Below are positions 11,511 to 23,589 of a DNA stretch of 64,000 nt, piece after piece. The notes under the pieces were generated by a model that was not told the DNA's origin, ran no database searches, and saw only the letters and a list, made by a program, of their open reading frames with translations. Positions within the stretch are counted from its first letter, which is position 1; each line of letters begins with the position of its first letter. The position numbers and the translations under genes are program-made. The DNA comes from Panax quinquefolius (Eukaryota > Streptophyta > Magnoliopsida > Apiales > Araliaceae). Location: positions 155,171,669 to 155,235,668 of the forward strand of contig CM035152.1 in the NCBI GenBank assembly GCA_020205615.1, given 5' to 3'.

Positions 11511-14189
11511 CGCGACGCCCCCAAAATAGGTATACATCACCCATTCCGAAGTCACAATACACGGTACGTAAACAACTACAACTTTATTATTACAACAAGA
11601 AAACTGTGAGTTTAAATACAAATATTATCTTCTGTATAATATTTATACTCACATAAATCCTCATCACATTTATCGATACATTATTTTACAAAAATGGTGA
11701 GGACTACTAAACAATCCTTTCTAAAACCTTCATTCCATACCCCGACTGCATCGCTATATTCTCGCCTCCCCGAGAAGAATGGAACAAAAGGAAAAGGGTG
11801 AGCTCAACTAGCTCAAGAAGAATATTACGACTAAGATAATATACAACAAATTATCGTTAGTCTTCAACAGGAAAAAATTTAATAGAATACAATAGACAAC
11901 AAATTTTCAATCAATATTCGCAGCTGAAATAATAATTCATTAAGAGTTAAGTAGAGAATGCAAACTACTATCTTCTATGTATGAATTTAAAAGTTCATCG
12001 CTCATCTTTTATCCCCGTAACATCAATCAATATACATCTCGAATCAAATATTCATCTTTGCACTACAGCCAAAGATATTCATCACCGGTCATGTTCATTT
12101 AAACACTGCTCATCTTTGCACTACAGCCAAAGATATTAATCACCATCCATGTTCATCTCAACACTGCTCATCTTTGCACTACAAAGCCAAAGATATTCTT
12201 CAGAAATCATTCATCTTTACAGCACTACAGCCAAAGATATTCAATAATATCATCATTTAAGACCGAGGATGATGAAAAATATTTTAAAGAACTAATCCAA
12301 AGGAAACAAAATGACAAGGATTAAGGATTAAGGATTCGTATTTTGTTTTATCCATGTCCAACAATACCCCAAAAATAATCATAAGTGGTGTAAAATTCAA
12401 GAATGATCAAAACATGGATACAATCAAAGCTAGTATCCAAAATAGATATTTTGGACAAAAAGAAGAAATTTTATTTTTTATGAATAGTGGTCAGATACGT
12501 GAATAAGGTCAGATACGTGAATAAAGGCCGATACGTGAATAAGACCGATACATGAATAGTAAATCCGACACCAAAAGATAGAAATTCCACAAAAAAAAAT
12601 CTTCACGCTTCATTTAATAGACTCGTGAATAAGAATCTCGTGAATAAGAACTCATGAATAAGAACTCGTGAATAAGAACTCATGAATAGTAACCCCGACA
12701 TGAAAAAGTTCCAAATTTGATAAAAACTTCGATCAATATTTCAAAGATAATGATATCAAGAAATAATATCATTACGAAAAAAAAATAATATCCCTTACCT
12801 CAAAGAATCAAGATTTCTAAGGAAAGGCTCAAGTGATGTCGAATGAAACTTGTACTCAACAAAGAACTCTCAAAGTATCTAAATACTCACAAAATACGCC
12901 AATAATATAGAGAGAGAAAGAGAGAAAACTTTGTTTCGTGTGATTTTCAATTCTAACTTAGCCTTCTATTTATAGAAAATGTTAGCCCAATTACCAAGCA
13001 GATTTCGACCACCACCGATGGCTTTTTTACCGCGCTACTATTGCCACCCACCACATTTGAAATAAAATTCAGCACATTTCTTCACCAACCACAAGTGGGG
13101 CCCACTCAATTCTAGAATTTTCCACCAAAATCAATTATAACCCTAATTTCCTAATCGTAACACCTCTTAAAATTCATAACAAATCATTCGTGCATTTTTA
13201 ATCGCTCAAAATTTGTGGACATATACTCAACTTATGTATGTATAACATACCCAAAAATTACCATTAATCCAACTCTGGCCTTTGATTAAAAATTATAATC
13301 CCCGCAATATATCTCAAAACCCCGATTTAATTTTTAATACCTCCAACTGATAAAATACCGATAAAACACCTCAACAATAATTTCTTCATTTATAACCACA
13401 TAAATAAATCCATCATTTATATCCACATAAAATAAATATTTCTTTATCATATGAATCAATAATTAATTATTCACAAATAATATTACGTAATCACAATTAT
13501 GACAACCAGCCGCTCCTGTGAAAGAGGGGGCTTTCCGATAAGGATTTCTCCTTATCGCCGCCGCAATTAGGTGACCAAACCTCTCCTCGATGTAACTTTC
13601 TAGACATTGCCAATAATGCTATCTAATAATATTATTCAAATAATATGAATTATTGATCCGATAATGGAGATAATGCAAAGACAATTATCAACAACAATAA
13701 TATAAAATATCAACGCAGCAATTATCAATCAATAAAATAAAATATCGAATAAGAATTCATCGTGAAAATTATCGAGTAGTGCCTTCACGTAAGGATCAAT
13801 AATTCAACAATACTGCAAATACCGCAGCATCGGCAACCACGCCAGACATCAGATTTTAACCACCGGTATTCCAACAAATTTTAATCTGTAATAACTACGC
13901 CAAGTTATTTTTAACCAACTTATATTTGTCGCTTTCTTCATCCAATCGCTTTCATGGGGCCCACACATGGTCATACTACCGTCAGCATTTAATATTCCCC
14001 GACAAAGATTTAATATTCCACGACCAAACTAATATTCCCCGACAAAATGAATATTTTATAACCACTTGCTTATTTTGAAATATTTATGATTTAACCCTTA
14101 ACTATCCACATTAATCAAATCAACCCTTACTATTTCAAAATAATAAATAAAGGAAATTCCTTTTATTTAAAAAAAATTTCGGTCTTACA
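11511..14189 (-). repeat. LTR of element A (5' LTR in coding sense), type 1
   Basis: Partner of 4104-6792. It starts CGCGACGCCCC where the family start is TGTGACGCCCC, and ends GGTCTTACA before AATAG. Differences from its partner are mostly small indels at CAG, CTG or CG-like sites rather than scattered substitutions. It carries the same tandem modules (12050-12250, 12600-12700) and AG tract (12910-12925). Confidence 0.92.
12967..12975 (-). promoter_or_regulatory. TATA box in 5' LTR of element A
   Basis: Minus strand CTATAAATA, conserved at the same place in every Tekay LTR of this window (5581, 19103, 23414 on the plus strand in S, 26478, 33277, 40065, 42510, 51148, 58501). Its conservation and mid-LTR position make it the probable core promoter for element transcription. 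Confidence 0.65.
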
Positions 14190-14194
14190 AATAG

Positions 14195-14594
14195 TGTTCG
14201 GGATGAAGCCTTCCATTAATATAATTAATATATATATTAACTCCGTGGATTAACTTTTGTTCTGCAAGTCTTATATACAAGTCTTCACTTTATCCTCGTA
14301 AGTGATTCACGTGCAACCATGTTGAAACCCTTTAATATTACTTGTAACCAATGAAAACCCACGTGATCATCAAATATCCCATGTAATATGATTTAAGCAT
14401 TTTCAAGATTCAAAGATATCACGAATTGAATCAAGCGTAAACGAGGATTACCAATTCATGATTTCGCAAATTGATAACATTTAACCTTTTTTTTTATTAA
14501 ATTTTATACAACAAAATTATGCCCAATTAAATTGTTCTAAACACATATCAATATACATATCAAATCAAACAATTAATAATTCACATAAAGGTTT
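14195..14594 (-). other. copia leader, proximal part
   Basis: AT-rich non-coding sequence between the copia primer site and element A. In the copia sense it follows the primer site and continues beyond element A at 4098. No reading frame of note. Confidence 0.5.
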
Positions 14595-14606
14595 GGCTCG
14601 ATGCCA
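14595..14606 (-). promoter_or_regulatory. primer binding site of the copia element
   Basis: Minus strand TGGCATCGAGCC, one base from the LTR end, resembles the TGGTATCAGAGCC primer site used by many plant copia elements. It fixes the 5' LTR boundary and the minus orientation. Confidence 0.65.
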
Positions 14607-14607
14607 C

Positions 14608-16465
14608 CGTTAGGTTTGTAATATTCTTGGAACGCAATCAAATTGCATAAAATAAGCGAAAAACGTGTAAAAATCGTAGTTTAAAATTTTACAAACCATA
14701 TACCCGATCATCCTTTATGCGAAAAATTATTAATTAAACGAAAAATAAAGAATAAGAATCATACCTCAAGATCCGAGCTTCCTCGTGTACAAGTTCACCT
14801 CCAATCCTTTTCGCTCAACTTGAATCCACTAGGTTTGGTTCCTTCCTTTGATCAACGTTAGCCACCCAAGTGTTTGGCCTCTGAGGGTGATCCACCAAGG
14901 AAGAAGAAAGATTCAAGAAGATGGGTGTTTGGCAAAACCCTAGTTTTCTATCTCTATGTAAAAGGCGTACTCTCCCAACTATTAAATTACGTATTCACGT
15001 TGTTGAAAAGTGCCAACCTCTACACCCATAATAAGACTCCTCTTATTTATAGATGTGGGCAACCCTCCTTAACAATTCAAGATTTGGGTTTTATTTTAAT
15101 TAATTAAATTCTTTTAATTAATTAAGCTCCCTAATCTTATTGGGGATAATTAATTAAACTCTTTTAATTAATTTTCCTTCTTAATCCTATTAGGATATTT
15201 GAGAGTACTTTTATTAATTAATTCCCAAACTCCTTTAGGAATTAAATAATAATAATAATAGTAATAATAATAATAAGACTCTCTTATTAATTTATATTTA
15301 ATATTTCCAAAATATTAAATAATAATATTAAGCTATTTAATTTATTCTATTACCATAGATTAAATTAAATATACTTAACTTATTATTATGATTATGCCAT
15401 TAACTTCTTAAATAATTATTCTTCCTTTTATGGTGTGGCCCTTTAGGTTCTCCATATTAAACCGGTTGTGAATAAATCAATTAGAATAATTCTAATCTTA
15501 TTTAAATAAATAAATTAAACTAATAATTTATTTAAATAAATAATATTTATTCTACAATAGGATATAAGCCTCCCTAATGATCAACGACTTTCCGTATAAT
15601 ATAGATTTCAACATTAATCATAAAAGAACCTTTGAGTAAATAGTTACCGCATAATTCAATCCTTCCACCATACAATGTCCCAATTAAATATAAGACATGG
15701 AATTACCACAAGTCTTATTTTATTTAATTATATGTATTTTGACTCTTAAATGCACAACTCCAAATAATGCAAATTAGAAACTCCTTTCTAATTTCATTCT
15801 CGCCTTGCCAAGGACTCACCGGGTTGTCATTTATCGAATCACATAGACATTTCTCTTCTTTTACTAGAAGTGGTAGATTCTTTATTAACCATACATTATC
15901 TCCATGTATAACTTATTATACCCAAGCATACCCTTTGATATACCCTAAGGGTCTTAAGGAATAAGTCAAAGTATAACTCATCATACACAAGATACTATGA
16001 TGATCTCAAGTCCAAGGATCACTTGTACTACTATCACTACAGAATTCCTATCGACGACAGACAAGTAAAACTCCATTAGGTATTCCTAATGAGCCACGCT
16101 CAAAGGAACTTATTCTCTAATAAGCACCTACATACTTGCTTTTAGTGTCTCCACACAAATGATCATGAGATCAATCATCCTCATCCAATGAAAAGCAAGC
16201 AACGTATGTACCCATCTATCCTGATTTACTAATCCCCAATTTAGTAATCCAACGATTGGGAACTATTTTAGTTTTAAGCTTTCTAAGAATTTAGATCTCA
16301 TTAGAATGATCATCATCATTATTCTAAAAGCATTGCTTAAAACTATGGGTTTATCACATATTATAAAACAGCATCATGTAGATAATTAAAAGCCTTTAAT
16401 AAATTAATACCTTTTATTAATAAATAAATAAGATTGTTACAAAGTATATGCTTTATCATCAAACA
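14608..16465 (-). repeat. copia 5' LTR
   Basis: Its boundaries are set by the primer site on one side and the terminal inverted ends: CGTTAGG (from TGTTAGG) on the left and CATCAAACA on the right. About 1.86 kb, strongly AT-rich, with AAT triplet runs (15245-15275). No second copy lies in the window, so the outer boundary rests on the TGTT...AACA ends alone. The plus-strand frames inside (for example 15767-15964) have no recognisable product. Confidence 0.65.
15045..15052 (-). promoter_or_regulatory. candidate TATA box in the copia LTR
   Basis: Minus strand CTATAAATAAGAGG places a TATAAATA about 0.45 kb before the end of the LTR, a usual position for a copia promoter. Confidence 0.5.
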
Positions 16466-17244
16466 TGATTGGCTTGTGTGCATACTACTTTCAACCACGA
16501 CTACAGCAAATGCAATTGTCTAAAGTTGGTAGAGAACCTCACCACCAGAAAAGGTCAAATGAGATATTGGTGCAAATCACTTCCAAATTATTTCATCTGG
16601 AAAGCACCTCAGGGAAAAACCCGACCCTTAGCTCACTCTAAGAGGTTGGCCCTTCCTGAGCTACCTTAACCTAGAAGGATTGTTTGATCAAGTTCATCTC
16701 AAGGACCAAGGCAGTTAACAATCGTAGAGTAAAGTTTAAACAAAACTCAACAATCGTAGTGCAACCTCAACGATCGTAGAAGCCGACTCGACGATCGCAG
16801 TCTTACAAAAGGTTACTCTAACTCATGAGAAGCTTGAAAGAATGAGACAATTGCTCAACCATTCAAATTATGAGAGAGATAAGTTCGAATATAGTTTGGA
16901 AAGATATCATGCAAACGCATCTCAGAACTTAAGTGCCCAAACTGGCTTGGGGTACATCAGTGATCAAGCTATGCAGTCTCAAGATGAGGATTAATGTCAA
17001 AACCATCCACTGCAGTTCCTCTCAAAATTTGATCGTTGAGTCAACAAAGGAAAACATAGAGTCCATAGCTGCCTTACCATTATACTCTACGAACCAAGAC
17101 AGTCAACGGTCAATCCACGTCATTGACGACTATTTATTTTAAAAAGGGACATTAAACTGAAGAGTTAATGGGGGAGTTATAGCTCATTACTGGGCATCAT
17201 GCAACAAATGGCTAGTTGACACATCACAGCGTATGTAGAGTCAG
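16466..17244. other. unassigned island with trace of copia-like gag coding
   Basis: It matches no other part of the window. On the plus strand about 16800-16995 translates to a mainly hydrophilic helix containing KLERMRQLLNHSNYERDKFE and then a TGLGYISDQ motif. A charged coiled coil ending in a GLGY-like motif is seen before the zinc knuckle in some copia gag proteins. Within 16710-16800 four copies of CAATCGTAG or CGATCGTAG-like words occur. A second plus-strand frame at 16933-17142 (69 aa) overlaps in another phase. Possibly a decayed element; function unknown. Confidence 0.35.
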
Positions 17245-17430
17245 AAAGAACTGCCATAAAGATAAATTCAAAATCTGCAAACGGTTACCAGAAACTATAC
17301 TCTGACCGACCAATTAAATACCAAATAAACTTAGGTAGGTCATACTAGCGAAGGAATTCCCCGTCTCTCCCCTCCTAGTTCTTGTCTCACATCTCAGCCA
17401 GGGATCATATCCCTAAGCTTTGATACCAAC
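17245..17430 (-). repeat. Tekay leader fragment with intact primer site
   Basis: Resembles the leaders before the right LTRs of A, C, D and E: AACTGCCATAAA, CTTAGGTAGG, ACTAGCGAAGG, the CTCCTAGTTCT stretch, then minus-strand TGGTATCAAAGC at 17417-17428 two bases from the LTR. The left limit is where similarity fades. It abuts the outer side of B's 3' LTR, where flanking DNA would normally be expected. Confidence 0.75.
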
Positions 17431-18539
17431 TGTGACGTCCCCAAAACAGGTATACATCACCCATCTTGAGTCGTCAGATACATGGTACATAATTTCAAAT
17501 ACAACTTAATTGTACAACAGTAGTGTAAAATACGACAAAACATAGCTAAGAGTTTAAACAAGAATATTGTCATCTAGACAATATCCACACTCAATGGTGT
17601 CCTCATTACATTTATTGTCACACTATTTAACAGAATAGTGAGGACTACTAATGCTATCATCTGGACCGTCACTCCATTCCCCGACTAGTCCCGGCTATGT
17701 TCTCATTTCCTGAAGAGAACAGTGAAAGAAATGGTGAGCTCAACTAGCCCAGTAAGAAATATTATGACTAAGATAATGCAGAATAAATTATCCTTAGCCT
17801 TCAACAGTATAACAACTGATAGAATACAATAGACAACAAGTTTTAGATCAACAACTACAGCGAAAATAAGCAATCCATTAGAAGAGTCAAGCAGAGCATA
17901 AAATCTACTATATTCTATGATTTAAAAAGTTTTTCATCAACTTTATTGCTGAGACTCAGCTTAATAAATAAAATTGAATCATCCCTGCATCACGGCCAAG
18001 GATATTCATGTAATCATCAATGATCATGATTATACCGAATAATCCTTTGTCATAATCATACCAACAACTGTCCATCAATGAACTACATGCCAATGAGGAC
18101 TTTCACCACATCATTCATCACATTACGGTCATGATTATACCGAATAATACCTGGTCATAATCATACCAATTCCATCTATGCACGTAAGCCAAAGATAACT
18201 TTTATCACAATATAAGCATGAGGATGATGACAATGACATAATAATTCAATAAAATAAGTTCAAGGATAAATTTTAAAGATTTATAATTTTAATTTATCCA
18301 GAAATCAATAACGTCTAAATTATCAACATGATACTTCTTTGTGGAGTAAAATTTAAGAATACTCAGAAGAATATTTTCATGAAAGGATACTGGATGAAGC
18401 GCAAATATCCAGGATATTCTACTAATTTTATGAAGTATAGAAGCCAAAACTTTAACCAACTGAGTATAATAGAATATATGAAACTGCAAATGGATTTTCA
18501 CCCACCATGCGGTAATCCACGTAGACGGATCATTTCAAT

Positions 18540-18910
18540 AGAATAACAAAGAATGGAATAACAGAAGAATTCACCATGCATGCGATAGAATTCACATTTC
18601 AGACGATGGTTATTCTAACGAAATAATAAAGAATGGAACCGTTCAATGCGTAATGTGCAGCATGCACAGGATATTCAAATGAGAATAATAAAGAATGGAA
18701 CCGAGTCATACGTAATCCGCTTGAGGCGGGATATTCACGAATAATAAAGAATAAAATAACAACGAAATTTATCGAGCATGCGATAGGCCAGCGCAGACGA
18801 GGTTATTCAAATGAATAATAAAAAATGAAATAATAGAAGAATTTCACCATGTATGCGGTACTTAGCATGTACGAGTTATTCAACATAATAATAAAGAATG
18901 GAATAACAAC
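18540..18910. repeat. hairpin minisatellite in LTR of B
   Basis: Repeated units of roughly 60-75 bp, each with AATAATAAAGAATGGAA followed by variable CGTAATCCGC-like sequence and a GGTTATTC or GGATATTC word. It corresponds to 23590-24240 (inverted) and 41900-42320. It lies downstream of the TATA box in the transcript sense. Confidence 0.75.
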
Positions 18911-19102
18911 CCTTGCAGTATTGAAAGAAAATAACTCTCTTCATGACTACGAAAGAATAATACCCCTTACCTTAGAAGAAAACTGGATAGTGGAATAGTG
19001 AGGTAGCAGACTTCTCTTCTTCTTTCTCTCTATAATTTCTCTCTATAATAATTGCTCTATAGCTTTAGTGAATTGGTGAGAAATGAAGGAAGAACGAGCT
19101 TC

Positions 19103-19111
19103 TATTTATAG
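19103..19111 (-). promoter_or_regulatory. TATA box in type-2 LTR of B
   Basis: Minus strand CTATAAATA followed by an AAGCTC-containing region and then (left) pyrimidine/AG-rich CTCTATAATTTCTCTC. Same position as in the other Tekay LTRs. Confidence 0.55.
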
Positions 19112-20253
19112 GAAAATATAGTTTCGATAATTGCACGTTTTGGGGCTCAAAATATTACAATATAATACCTTCCTCTTTTTCTTCATTTTTAATTTAGTCC
19201 TACAAGTATTATCAAACTTGCACCACCTCCCCTAATAGAAAATAATATGAATCAATAGTTCAATCATGTGAATCAATAGTTATAATCATGTGAAAATACG
19301 AATTACAGTATAGTACCTTAAACTATACTTCCATTTTTAACTTAGTCATGCAAGTATTATCAATCTTGCACCACCTCCCCTAATAGTACAAGAATGTGAA
19401 TCAATAGTACACACATATGAACAAATAGTTATAATCATGTGAATTAATAACAATTAATTGCTCATTTATCCAGTTAATTACCCGATTGGTCAATATAACC
19501 TCCAGACATCAATTATTATCGAAATAAATGTCGATTTTCACTAACACTAATAATTCCAACACAATGGAACTATCCAATTCATCTTTAATCAACACGAACT
19601 TATTCATCATTAATATTATAATTCACAATATTTAACAACCAGGTCGTTCCCAGGAAAAAAAGGGCTTTCTGATAAGGATTTCTCCTTATTGGCGTGCAAT
19701 TAGGTGACCAAACCTCTCCTTGACAGAACTTCTAGACATTGTCAATATTATAAATAATAATATGAATAACTTTGCCGTCTCAATTATTGATTTAATAATA
19801 TATCATATTATCTGAGATGATATTGTGACAATAATTGAATCAATAATATGAGAGATATGATCACGTGAATTCTTTGTAATAATAATTGAGTATAATGAGT
19901 GACTTCTTTACGTAAGCATCGATAATCAATCTTTGTGTGCTACTATTATCACGACCACAGCAGATTCTTGTACTTTTACTATCGGGTAGTTCAACGGTTT
20001 TAACGGTAACACTTCATTATTATTTTTATAAAAGATAATTCTATCATTTTCTTACTACGACAATACTTGGTTGTGGGGTCCACTAATGATTGTGTAATCG
20101 TCGTAGAAATATTCCTGTTAAAACGAATATTCCCAGACCAATCGAATATTATATAACCACTTGTTTACTTTGCAAAATTTGTAAATACTACCCATGAACT
20201 ATAACATTATATCAAATCCACACCATAATATTCAAAAATATATTTCAAGAAAA

Positions 20254-21775
20254 TTATTCTTTATTCATAAAAGTTGGGGTCTTACAACCTCCCTTCTTAT
20301 GAAATTTCTTCCTCGAAATTAGGTGCGTACTGGGTATATCGAAGAGGTGAGGATATCTTGACTTCATCTCAGATTCTAACTCCCAGGTCATTTCTTCCAC
20401 ATCGTGGTTTCTCCACAAAACTTTGACTTGAGGTATAACCTTGGAGCGTAGAATATGATTCTTCTTATCCAAGATTTTAACAGGTAACTCTTTATACGTT
20501 AAATCTTCCTCTATCTCATCTGTTTCAAATTCAATAATGTGGTTCGGGTCTTTTATATATTTACGTAACATAGATATGTGAAAAACGTTATGAACACGAG
20601 ACATACTTGGCGGTAAGGCGAGTCTATAGGCCACAGTTCCTACTCGATTGAGGATTAAAAATGGGCCAATGAATCGAGGATTGAGCTTTCCTCTATTTCC
20701 AAATCTCGTAACTCCTTTCCATGGAACAACACGTAACAACACATGATCTCCAATATTGAATTCCACGTCCTTTCAATGAAGATCAACATAACTCTTTTGT
20801 CGATCTTGTGAGGTTTTTATACATTGTCGGATCGTTTGAATCTTTTCCGTAGTCATACGTACCAAATTTGGTCCCAACAACGTTGCTTCACCCACGTCAT
20901 CCCAGCATACTGGAGAACGACACTTTCTTCCATTCAATGCCTCAAATGGAGCCATGCCAATACTTGCTTGATAACTATTATTGTAAGAAAACTCCACCAA
21001 TGGTAAGAACTTGTCCCAAATTTCCTTGAAGTCAAGGACATAGGGTCTTAATAAATCTTCAAGAGTTTGAATAGTCCTTTCCGACTGTCCATCCGTTTGA
21101 GGATGATATGCCGAACTAAATCGTAAATCTGTGCCCATACCTTTTTGCAAACTAACCCAAAATCTTGATGTGAATCTTGGGTCTCGATCAGAAACTATGG
21201 ATACTGGCATACCATGCAATCTTACAATCTCAATTATGTACATACTAGCAAGACGTTCAAGTGTATAAGTTTCTCATATCGGTAAGAAATGAGTAGACTT
21301 GGTTAATCTATCAACAATGACCCAAATCGCATCTATACCTTGAGAAACCTTGGGAAGACCAATAACGAAATCCATGGTAATGTGCTCCCACTTCAATTCT
21401 GGAATTTCAAGTGGTTGCAATGGACCTTTTGGCACTTGATGCTCCGCCTTGACTTGTTGACAAGTTAGACACCTTGAGATAAACCCCGCTATCTCTCTCT
21501 TCATATTGCTCCACCAAAATGTATGTTGAAGATCACGATACATTTTGGTACTCCCAGGATGGATTACAAATGGTGTGTTGTGTGCCTCCATCATGATTTT
21601 ATACTTCAAGTCAGAATCGTTAGGAACACAAAGTCTAGATTTGACTCGAAGTATTCCTTCTTCATCGATTCTTACTTCTGAAATAGCACCTTCTTGGACT
21701 TTCTTCTTCATACGCATCAACTCCAGGTTCGTAAGTTGAGCAGCTTTAACTTTATCAATTAAAGTCGGTTTCACT
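20254..21775 (-). pseudogene. element B integrase, one frame with two stops
   Basis: One minus-strand frame of about 1.5 kb, broken only by TGA at 21274-21276 and 20773-20775. Zinc-binding domain: HPGSTKMYRDLQHTFWW then CLTC. Core: first Asp in WEHITMDF, second in [13 protein letters not shown], Glu in QSERTIQTLEDLL, with 35 residues between the last two (DD35E intact). C-terminal part: [33 protein letters not shown], then VKVLWRNHDVEEMTWELE, the chromodomain-like tail typical of Tekay/Del. The frame runs through the PPT and stops 33 bases inside the LTR. The first residue is a domain limit; the true protein is a polyprotein segment. Confidence 0.93.
20287..20298 (-). promoter_or_regulatory. 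polypurine tract of element B
   Basis: Minus strand AAGAAGGGAGGT directly before TGTAAGACCCC. It differs from A, C and E (AAGGAGGGAGGT) by one base. Confidence 0.8.
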
Positions 21776-22243
21776 CATATATTCTCCATCATCACATGGG
21801 TCCCTGGAGTCTTTAACTCTATTTCCATCCTTTCCAAGTCATACAAAATGGGCCTTTGCGTTGACAATATTGCACTCGTGCCCGCATATTATCTTCTACT
21901 CAATGCGTTAGCTACTACGTTCGCTTTTCCAGGATGGTATTGGATGGTATGATCATAATCTTTCAACAACTCAAGCCATCATCGTTGCCGCATGTTGAGT
22001 TCCTTTTGAGTGAAGAAATATTTGAGGCTTTTATGATCCGTATAGATCTCCACCTTCTCTCCATATAGGTAATGCCTCCAAATCTTAAGCATTAAAAATG
22101 ATCACTTTGCCAATTTCTAGATCATGAGTAGGATAATTCTTCTCATATTCTTTAAGTTGTCGCGAGGCATAGGCTATGCCTTTCCCATGTTGCATGAGAA
22201 CACATCCTAACCCTTTGCCTGAAGTATCACTGTAGATGACAAA
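21776..22243 (-). pseudogene. element B RNase H, part up to the solo-LTR insertion
   Basis: Minus strand shows [19 protein letters not shown], then [17 protein letters not shown], the conserved gypsy RNase H GxVLxQ, YASRxL and HDLE motifs. The right edge, reading FVIYSDTS at 22205-22243, is cut by S. The frame continues at 34972 after the insertion. Confidence 0.85.
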
Positions 22244-23589
22244 TGTGAGACCCCAGATTTTATGAATAAAGATTTAAATTTCTCGAAATATTTTTTTTTG
22301 AATATTATGGTGTGGATTTGATATAATGTTATAGTTGTGGGTAATATTTACAAATTTTTCAAAGTAAGCAAGTGGTTATATAATATTTGATTGGTCGGGG
22401 AATATTCTTTTTGTCGAGAAATATCCGTACGACGGCACAATCATTGGTGGACCCCACAATGGAAGTATTGTCGTAGTTAGAAAATGACATAATTATCTTT
22501 TTATAAAAATAACGGCGAAAGTGTTACCGTTAAAACTGTTGAACTACCCAGTAGTAAAAGTACGATGTCTGGCGTGGTTGCATAAGAGCACACCGGTATT
22601 GATTATTGATGTTTACGTGAGAAGTCACTCAGTTATACTCAATTATTGCTACAATAATTGTTGTATCATATCTCTCATATTATTGATTCGATTATTGTCA
22701 CAGTATCATCTACATAATATGATATATTATTAAATCAATAATTTAGACGACAAAGTTATTCATATTATTAAATTGTAATATTTACAATGTGTAGAAGTTC
22801 AGTCGAGGAGAGGTTTGGTCATCTAATTGCGCCCAATAAGGAGAAATCCTTATCGAAAAGCCCCTCTTTCACGGGAACAACTTTGTTGTTAAATATTGTG
22901 AGTTATAATATTAATGATGAATAAGTTCGTGTTGATTAAAGATGAATTTGATAGTTCCATTGTGTTGGGATTATTAGTGTTAGTGGAAATCGACATCTAT
23001 TCCGATGATAATTGATGTCTGTGGGTTATATTTATAAATTGGGTAATTAATTGGATAAATGAGCAATTAATTGCTACTAATTCACATGCTTATATAACTA
23101 TTTGTTCACATGTGTGTACTATTGAATCACATTTTTGTACTATTAGGGGAGTTGGTGCAAGATTGATAATACTTGCATGACTAAGTTAAAAATGGAGGTA
23201 TAGATGGAGGTACTATACTGTAATTTATATTTTCACATTATTATAACTATTGATTCACATGATTGAACTATTGATTCACATTATTTACTATTAGGGGAGG
23301 TGGTGCAAGTTTGATAATACTTGCAGGACTAAATTAAAAATGAAAAAAAGTTGGAGGTATTGTACTGTAATATTTCGAGCCCCAAAACGTGCAATTATCG
23401 AAATTATATTTTCCTATAAATAGAAGTTCATTCTTCCTTCATTTCTCACCAATTCACTAAAGATATAGAGCAATTATTATAGAGAGAAATTATAGAGAAA
23501 AAGAATAAGAGAAGTCTGCTACCTCACTATTCCAGTATCCAGACTTCTTTTGAGGTAAGGGGTATTATTTCTTTCGTATTCATGAAGAG

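Larger units (their letters stand above)
4104..14189 (-). mobile_element. Ty3/gypsy Tekay/Del-type element A, full length, degenerate
   Basis: Two directly repeated LTRs (4104-6792, 11511-14189) flank an internal region of about 4.7 kb coding on the minus strand in gypsy order: gag, PR, RT, RNase H, INT. A polypurine tract adjoins the left LTR and a tRNA-Met primer site adjoins the right LTR. The flanking duplication is AATAG at 4099-4103 and 14190-14194. The left LTR begins ACGCCC, so the TGTG expected at its end seems lost. Integrase C-terminal motifs match the Tekay/Del group of chromoviruses. Many frameshifts; not autonomous as read. Confidence 0.92.
1..16465 (-). mobile_element. Ty1/copia retrotransposon, decayed, 5' portion, interrupted by gypsy element A
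   Basis: Read on the minus strand, the order from right to left is LTR (14608-16465), primer site, leader, gag, protease, integrase end and reverse transcriptase. RT lies nearest the window edge, which is the Ty1/copia order (INT before RT). The element runs off the left edge, so its RNase H and 3' LTR are not visible. Element A (4104-14189) sits in the leader with a 5-bp duplication, AATAG, at 4099-4103 and 14190-14194. All domains carry stops, frameshifts or deletions, so it cannot make its own proteins. Copia lineage not assigned. Confidence 0.85.
17431..20286 (-). repeat. LTR of element B (3' LTR in coding sense), type 2
   Basis: Starts TGTGACGTCCCC and ends GGTCTTACA. Collinear with 41287-43693 and, inverted, with S. 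It differs from type-1 LTRs by the repeated GGTCATGATTATACC words (18020-18160), a hairpin minisatellite (18540-18910), and the block right of the TATA box, which contains paired GCAAGTATTATCAA and TTGCACCACCTCCCC motifs. Confidence 0.9.

Noticed and set aside
16690..16820. CGATCGTAG repeats as a bacterial-type operator
   Set aside because: The surroundings are plant retroelement DNA; there is no adjacent gene to regulate.
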